This document shows positions 57,258 to 64,000 of a stretch of DNA of 64,000 nucleotides, piece after piece. Position numbers and translations under genes: made by a program. A model generated the notes under the pieces. The model saw only the letters and a program-made list of their open reading frames with translations, did not search any database and was not told the origin of the DNA. Each line of letters begins with the position of its first letter. Position 1 is the first letter of the stretch. The stretch lies in contig NC_048548.1 in assembly GCF_902806685.2 (NCBI RefSeq), positions 15,065,750 through 15,129,749 on the forward strand, read 5' to 3'. This stretch comes from Maniola hyperantus. Its lineage: Eukaryota; Arthropoda; Insecta; Lepidoptera; Nymphalidae.

Positions 57258-60200
57258 CGTGTTATACGCCTGGCCGCCGAAATGAGTTACACATTCACCC
57301 AACTAAGCGGTATCGATATATTCTTGACGTGTTGTACGCCTGGCCGCCGAAATGAGTTACACATTCACCCAACTAAGCGGTATCGATATATTCTTGACGT
57401 GTTGTACGCCTGGCCGCCGAAATGAGTTACACATTCACCCAACTAAGCGGTATCGATATATTCTTGACGTGTTGTACGCCTGGCCGCCGAAATGAGTTAC
57501 ACATTCACCCAACTAAGCGGTATCGATATATTCTTGAAGTGTTGTACGCCTGGCCGCCGAAATGAGTTACACATTCACCCAACTAAGCGGTATCGATATA
57601 TTCTTGACGTGTTGTACGCCTGGCCGCCGAAATGAGTTACACATTCACCCAACTAAGCGGTATCGATATATTCTTGAAGTGTTGTACGCCTGGCCGCCGA
57701 AATGAGTTACACATTCACCCAACTAAGCGGTATCGATATATTCTTGACGTGTTGTACGCCTGGCCGCCGAAATGAGTTACACATTCACCCAACTAAGCGG
57801 TATCGATATATTCTTGACGTGTTGTACGCCTGGCCGCCGAAATGAGTTACACATTCACCCAACTAAGCGGTATCGATATATTCTTGAAGTGTTGTACGCC
57901 TGGCCGCCGAAATGAGTTACACATTCACCCAACTAAGCGGTATCGATATATTCTTGAAGTGTTGTACGCCTGGCCGCCGAAATGAGTTACACATTCACCC
58001 AACTAAGCGGTATCGATATATTCTTGACGTGTTGTACGCCTGGCCGCCGAAATGAGTTACACATTCACCCAACTAAGCGGTATCGATATATTCTTGACGT
58101 GTTGTACGCCTGGCCGCCGAAATGAGTTACACATTCACCCAACTAAGCGGTATCGATATATTCTTGAAGTGTTGTACGCCTGGCCGCCGAAATGAGTTAC
58201 ACATTCACCCAACTAAGCGGTATCGATATATTCTTGAAGTGTTGTACGCCTGGCCGCCGAAATGAGTTACACATTCACCCAACTAAGCGGTATCGATATA
58301 TTCTTGAAGTGTTGTACGCCTGGCCGCCGAAATGAGTTACACATTCACCCAACTAAGCGGTATCGATATATTCTTGACGTGTTGTACGCCTGGCCGCCGA
58401 AATGAGTTACACATTCACCCAACTAAGCGGTATCGATAAATTCTTGACGTGTTGTACGCCTGGCCGCCGAAATGAGTTACACATTCACCCAACTAAGCGG
58501 TATCGATATATTCTTGAAGTGTTGTACGCCTGGCCGCCGAAATGAGTTACACATTCACCCAACTAAGCGGTATCGATATATTCTTGAAGTGTTGTACGCC
58601 TGGCCGCCGAAATGAGTTACACATTCACCCAACTAAGCGGTATCGATATATTCTTGACGTGTTGTACGCCTGGCCGCCGAAATGAGTTACACATTCACCC
58701 AACTAAGCGGTATCGATATATTCTTGACGTGTTGTACGCCTGGCCGCCGAAATGAGTTACACATTCACCCAACTAAGCGGTATCGATATATTCTTGAAGT
58801 GTTGTACGCCTGGCCGCCGAAATGAGTTACACATTCACCCAACTAAGCGGTATCGATATATTCTTGACGTGTTGTACGCCTGGCCGCCGAAATGAGTTAC
58901 ACATTCACCCAACTAAGCGGTATCGATATATTCTTGAAGTGTTGTACGCCTGGCCGCCGAAATGAGTTACACATTCACCCAACTAAGCGGTATCGATATA
59001 TTCTTGACGTGTTGTACGCCTGGCCGCCGAAATGAGTTACACATTCACCCAACTAAGCGGTATCGATATATTCTTGACGTGTTGTACGCCTGGCCGCCGA
59101 AATGAGTTACACATTCACCCAACTAAGCGGTATCGATATATTCTTGAAGTGTTGTACGCCTGGCCGCCGAAATGAGTTACACATTCACCCAACTAAGCGG
59201 TATCGATATATTCTTGACGTGTTGTACGCCTGGCCGCCGAAATGAGGTACACATTCACCCAACTAAGCGGTATCGATATATTCTTGACGTGTTGTACGCC
59301 TGGCCGCCGAAATGAGTTACACATTCACCCAACTAAGCGGTATCGATATATTCTTGACGTGTTGTACGCCTGGCCGCCGAAATGAGTTACACATTCACCC
59401 AACTAAGCGGTATCGATATATTCTTGACGTGTTGTACGCCTGGCCGCCGAAATGAGTTACACATTCACCCAACTAAGCGGTATCGATATATTCTTGACGT
59501 GTTGTACGCCTGGCCGCCGAAATGAGTTACACATTCACCCAACTAAGCGGTATCGATATATTCTTGAAGTGTTGTACGCCTGGCCGCCGAAATGAGTTAC
59601 ACATTCACCCAACTAAGCGGTATCGATATATTCTTGAAGTGTTGTACGCCTGGCCGCCGAAATGAGTTACACATTCACCCAACTAAGCGGTATCGATATA
59701 TTCTTGACGTGTTGTACGCCTGGCCGCCGAAATGAGTTACACATTCACCCAACTAAGCGGTATCGATATATTCTTGACGTGTTGTACGCCTGGCCGCCGA
59801 AATGAGTTACACATTCACCCAACTAAGCGGTATCGATATATTCTTGAAGTGTTGTACGCCTGGCCGCCGAAATGAGTTACACATTCACCCAACTAAGCGG
59901 TATCGATATATTCTTGACGTGTTGTACGCCTGGCCGCCGAAATGAGTTACACATTCACCCAACTAAGCGGTATCGATATATTCTTGAAGTGTTGTACGCC
60001 TGGCCGCCGAAATGAGTTACACATTCACCCAACTAAGCGGTATCGATATATTCTTGACGTGTTGTACGCCTGGCCGCCGAAATGAGTTACACATTCACCC
60101 AACTAAGCGGTATCGATATATTCTTGACGTGTTGTACGCCTGGCCGCCGAAATGAGTTACACATTCACCCAACTAAGCGGTATCGATATATTCTTGAAGT

Positions 60201-60683
60201 GTTGTACGCCTGGCCGCCGAAATGAGTTACACATTCACCCAACTAAGCGGTATCGATATATTCTTGACGTGTTGTACGCCTGGCCGCCGAAATGAGTTAC
60301 ACATTCACCCAACTAAGCGGTATCGATATATTCTTGAAGTGTTGTACGCCTGGCCGCCGAAATGAGTTACACATTCACCCAACTAAGCGGTATCGATATA
60401 TTCTTGAAGTGTTGTACGCCTGGCCGCCGAAATGAGTTACACATTCACCCAACTAAGCGGTATCGATATATTCTTGAAGTGTTGTACGCCTGGCCGCCGA
60501 AATGAGTTACACATTCACCCAACTAAGCGGTATCGATATATTCTTGAAGTGTTGTACGCCTGGCCGCCGAAATGAGTTACACATTCACCCAACTAAGCGG
60601 TATCGATATATTCTTGACGTGTTGTACGCCTGGCCGCCGAAATGAGGTACACATTCACCCAACTAAGCGGTATCGATATATTC
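57258..60683. repeat. 70-bp satellite-like array, 49 copies
   Basis: Unit has cgcctggccgccgaaatgag, ttacacattcacccaac and taagcggtatcgatatattc. Nearly identical, with a recurrent cttgacgt / cttgaagt difference distributed irregularly; single variants at 58438 (gataaa) and in two copies with gaggtac. Each unit has the palindrome tatcgata. Every frame has stops. Confidence 0.97.
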
Positions 60684-61009
60684 GATACACATTTTTTAAA
60701 CGAAATTTTTAAAAAAAACCCAAATCACAAGGAAGGAGTTCCGGGTTTCATCGAGGGAATGAAACTAATTCCTATTAAATATTAATTATATTTACAATAG
60801 ACGTTCTTATTTACGAATATCATAGCATATAATGTTCCGACAAAACTGATGCCCACAGATCCACAAAAGTTACAATTTTGGGGGTCGGTGGAGTCATTTT
60901 ACGTCATATAAAATACGCGTGGCGCGGCGGGGCTCAGTTCGCGCTGCGTGCGGTGCGGCGCGGTGCGTGCGCAGTTGTGCTGAGCGCCCCCTCGTCTCTC
61001 ACGAGCGTG
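60684..61009. other. 3' flank of the CCDC137-like gene
   Basis: AT-rich to 60915, then GC-rich. It lies downstream of the stop codon at 61012-61010; 3' UTR is likely, but no AATAAA on the minus strand is certain. Confidence 0.5.
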
Positions 61010-62295
61010 TCACGTCTGCTTGGGGCGGGCGCCGGGCGCCGGGCGCCGGGCGCCGGGCTGGTCGCGCAGGCGGCGCTCCTTGTTCAGCGCGCGGTAGGCC
61101 GCCACGGCGTCGAGGCGCGCGCGCTCGCGCAGCTCCGCGCCGCCGCCGCCCAGCATGGCCGCCAGCAGCAGGCCGCTCCGCGCCGCCGCCTGTCGTCATA
61201 CAACGATAAGCGAGGGTTTATCGTGACAATGTACACGTTAGCTGCTCACTCACCGCAGGCTTGGGGCGCGCGTGCGGCGGCGCGCGCAGCGCGGGCGGCG
61301 CGTGCACCACGTCGCCGAACGCGACGCGCTCGTACTGCGCCTCCGCGCGCCGCGCCCACTCCGTCTCCTGGGAAAGTGTTTGCATTCATCGTTATGGACA
61401 TTCGAATTCAGACCTTTCTCTTTTTTACACTGAAACAATAATGATCCGATTATCACTTCACTCATACAATTGCAATAACACTATGGACCTCTTGGTGTGT
61501 GCTCGCCGTCGGCGCCGCGGCGCTTGCGGCGGCGACGCTCGCGCTGCGCCGCCATGCGCGACCCCTTCTCGTCCTCGGACTCCACGTCGTCCTGCAACAG
61601 TGTGTGCTCACCTCCAGCGCCTTGGTCTTCTTCTCCCGCTTGTGGAGCGCGAGGCGCTGCGCGCGACTCGCGCCGGGCTCGCCGTCGGCGCCGCGGCGCT
61701 TGCGGCGGCGACGCTCGCGCTGCGCCGCCATGCGCGACCCCTTCTCGTCCTCGGACTCCACGTCGTCCTGCAACAGTGTGTGCTCACCTCCAGCGCCTTG
61801 GTCTTCTTCTCCCGCTTGTGGAGCGCGAGGCGCTGCGCGCGACTCGCGCCGGGCTCGCCGTCGGCGCCGCGGCGCTTGCGGCGGCGACGCTCGCGCTGCG
61901 CCGCCATGCGCGACCCCTTCTCGTCCTCGGACTCCACGTCGTCCTGCAACAGTGTGTGCTCACCTCCAGCGCCTTGGTCTTCTTCTCCCGCTTGTGGAGC
62001 GCGAGGCGCTGCGCGCGACTCGCGCCGGGCTCGCCGTCGGCGCCGCGGCGCTTGCGGCGGCGACGCTCGCGCTGCGCCGCCATGCGCGACCCCTTCTCGT
62101 CCTCGGACTCCACGTCGTCCTGCAACAGTGTGTGCTCACCTCCAGCGCCTTGGTCTTCTTCTCCCGCTTGTGGAGCGCGAGGCGCTGCGCGCGACTCGCG
62201 CCGGGCTCGCCGTCGGCGCCGCGGCGCTTGCGGCGGCGACGCTCGCGCTGCGCCGCCATGCGCGACCCCTTCTCGTCCTCGGACTCCACGTCGTC
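61010..62295 (-). CDS. CCDC137: CCDC137-like nucleolar protein, 3' exons (5' part missing)
   Basis: Minus strand, last three exons: 62140-62295 (or another copy of the amplified exon), 61254-61367 and 61010-61189. All are phase 0, with GT..AG borders. Together they give 149 residues: a very basic stretch (RRRRKRRGADGE, then LALHKREKKTKALE), then RVAFGDVVHAPPALRAPP, then SGLLLAAMLGGGGAELRERAR and LDAVAAYRALNKERR, ending PKQT. Vertebrate CCDC137 has the same order: basic coiled coil, VKFGEVV.QPPEL, KKSL.L..L, ERERAVQAYRALK. That protein is nucleolar; an exact molecular role is not established here. Upstream exons are not found between 62296 and 64000. The exon 61254-61367 starts after ttcccag; the last exon follows acgacag. 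Confidence 0.65.
61507..62295 (-). repeat. 176-bp tandem array carrying a 156-nt exon: four full copies and one truncated
   Basis: Full exon copies at 61612-61767, 61788-61943, 61964-62119 and 62140-62295. Each is followed on the minus strand by gtgagcacacactgttgcag, which is 20 bp joining the donor of one intron to the acceptor of the other. The leftmost copy (61507-61591) jumps from gacggcgagc directly to acacacc, losing the last half of the exon and the proper donor. Twenty bases is too short for a spliceosomal intron, so only one copy can be used as an exon. Reading through two copies shifts frame and meets a stop in the second copy. Confidence 0.93.
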
Positions 62296-63758
62296 CTGTG
62301 TGACGTTGTAAATTTTGAACTACTAATTGGCGTCTCGCTTTTAATTAAAATCTATTTTGTTCAAAGTATGTTGGTGCCACCTAGCATCAAGGTGCAGAAC
62401 TACGCGTGGGTCGATTGTTCAGAGTTCATTCGAGCCACAATAGATGGCGTTTGCTTCGTTGTCAATTGTCGTAAAATAAAACAAAATAATTAAATAAAAC
62501 CATAATATCATTTGTTTATTGTTAAGTCATTAACAAAACGGTTCTTATAATATATCCTTAGGTTCCGCAAATATTCAAAAATGAATTGGCTTCATGATCA
62601 AACTAAATGAGAGCGGCCACACTCGGGTTGCGTCAGGCAACACCGATTGGTGAGATTTAGAATTTTTCTGGAGTCAACATGTGAAGACGAATTTTTTTCG
62701 TTCCAGGAAAATCTCACTCTTTTTCGCCCATGGCTTCGCCTGGGAAAATACAATAGTTATAAATTTAATCATCCTAACGTATTTCAATGTTTCATCAATT
62801 ATGGTGAGTGAAAAATCAAGTAATGTGGATTCGACAAAATGGCGGTTTGGTTAGAGAAAATCCTAATTTCATGATTTTCCCTTTCAGTTCCAGTTATTTT
62901 ACCTTCCCAAATAAATGAGGATAATGGGTTGTGGGGGACTCCTGAAAACCATTGGTGGCCAGGAGTTCAATAGGTGAGTTGTGTTTGATCGGGAAAATTC
63001 CACGTGTCGAAATTTTCACACAGCACAAATTATAATCTTGTTTTTCTTTGTTGCAGGGTTTCCGTTTTCCGTTTGCGTTTCCGTTTTTAGTTTTCGGTTT
63101 TCGTATTTATTTCTTTTGCACATTCACGTTGGCAACTTAATTTCTATGGATAAGACTTGGTGAAAATCTTTGTAATGAAACATTTCGGTTGTGAAGAATC
63201 AAATAAATTGAGTTTTGGATCTTGGCCGATGCCGTCCAGCTACATTGCAGTCTTCGCACCTACAAGTAAGCAAATGTTTGTATCCTGGAACAGTTTAGTG
63301 AACCTTCTTAGTGTATGTGTACAGTAAGAACCCTGTCTTTACTACTGAGCTTTTATTTTGAAACAATTTTATGAATTTTACTGTGTCATTGTCTATTCCA
63401 TGCCAATGGCATCTTAAATTTAAAACATAGATCTTATGTACTATCTACCTAAGTCATTCTAATGTATCTAAATTAAGTCTTGGCATTAAGCTAGAATAAC
63501 TAAGCATTATTAGCCATCATTTTGTATTAAGCGACCCCGGTAAAAGTTACATTAAAAACAATTTTGCCTAACATCTAGCAAATTTCATTTATAACACCTC
63601 ATATACATTACAAGGGAGTCGACGGCTAGCTTCTATTCTTTACTAGGTAGATAGATCAAGTAAAGTAAATTATTTTTTTTCCTCTAATCTTTGTAAGGTG
63701 GTAGATTATTCCGTATCCGGGTATATTTCTATTCCGCCCAATTTATCACCCTTACAAA
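62296..63758. other. AT-rich non-coding; possible 83-bp intron at 62974-63056 (plus strand)
   Basis: Part of it is presumably the CCDC137-like gene's intron. On the plus strand gtgagttg (62974) and ctttgttgcag (ending 63056) would border an 83-bp intron, but neighbouring sequence shows no recognisable protein. Confidence 0.35.
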
Positions 63759-63770
63759 TGGCGCCCGAAC
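63759..63770 (+). other. Candidate LTR-retrotransposon primer-binding site
   Basis: TGGCGCCCGAAC, complementary to the 3' end of tRNA-Lys-type primers, sits two bases after cttaca, which resembles an LTR end. The upstream tgtaag at 63692 would give only a 65-bp terminal repeat, so the LTR start is not established. The rest of the element would lie beyond the window. Confidence 0.35.
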
Positions 63771-64000
63771 GTTTTTTTTATATAGTTATTTCAGTATATT
63801 TTGAGAAATTTTGTGAATTTTATGAAATGTACTCCGCTGATTGTACAATTTTCTAAGTAGTGACACATTGCAAAGAGCACTAAGCTGTTTTTTATGGTTA
63901 ACTAACTAAATAATAACTAATAGTTAGAAATTTTGTTTGATAGTTTAAGTAATTTTCTGAGTATAGTCCAACAGTGGTTTTTTCTTATTTAATTACACTT
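63771..64000. other. AT-rich end of window
   Basis: No gene seen; could be the untranslated leader of a retrotransposon if the preceding site is real. Confidence 0.3.

Noticed and set aside
56617..57285. 222-codon repeat protein with 18-residue unit
   Set aside because: Open only because the 54-bp unit is a multiple of three; it lies inside a mobile element found elsewhere in the window.
61261..62493. 410-codon plus-strand frame over the CCDC137-like exons
   Set aside because: Shadow of GC-rich coding repeats; the minus strand gives conserved motifs and proper splice borders.
63692..63756. A 65-bp LTR bounded by tgtaag and cttaca
   Set aside because: Too short for a normal LTR and no second copy in view; only the primer-site candidate is kept.

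Overview
The window is a piece of an arthropod nuclear genome, very probably from a moth or butterfly (Lepidoptera). The evidence is spliced genes with short introns (66 and 83 bp), tRNA-derived SINEs with a B box of the type common in Lepidoptera, the interspersed tail that reads cgcggacgaagtcgcgggcatc, and the short palindrome taggtaccta scattered throughout. There are no operons, bacterial genes, rRNA genes or CRISPR arrays.

Only two protein genes can be recognised, both on the minus strand. On the left (422-7120, possible 5' exon ending at 11737) is a complete SLC26/SulP anion transporter, closest in my reading to SLC26A11-type sulfate transporters; its exons join without a frame break into 627 residues. 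On the right (61010-62295) are the last three exons of a CCDC137-like nucleolar protein; its 5' part is not visible. In both genes one exon has been tandemly amplified together with its splice sites: the ATG-bearing 83-nt exon of the transporter exists in 23 copies of a 170-bp unit (3214-7125), and a 156-nt exon of the CCDC137-like gene in four full copies plus one truncated copy of a 176-bp unit. A third array, 33 copies of a 102-bp unit (33649-37018), also carries an exon-like open stretch with splice-like borders.

The 50 kb between the genes is almost entirely repeats. Major arrays are 52 bp x 34 (22328-24099), 37 bp x 14, 21 bp x 19, 102 bp x 33, 73 bp x 15, 33 bp x 146 (46772-51590), 54 bp x 8 and 70 bp x 49 (57258-60683). 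About twenty small arrays have unrelated sequences but the same period of exactly 7 bp. Between the arrays lie decayed mobile elements: TA-flanked terminal-inverted-repeat elements (7470-8675, 31857-32302, and a pogo-like one at 52412-53923), a foldback element holding a relic zeste/Myb-SANT-like domain (9545-10637), four SINEs, LINE 3' ends and a LINE reverse-transcriptase C-terminal remnant. Several minisatellites sit inside mobile elements and seem to have grown from them.

The long open frames inside arrays (up to 1641 codons) follow from repeat periods divisible by three and are not evidence of genes. The most unusual aspect is the repeated capture of coding exons by tandem amplification, and for the transporter the predicted consequence at exon-exon junctions: each extra copy spliced in would create a short upstream reading frame whose stop overlaps the next start codon.
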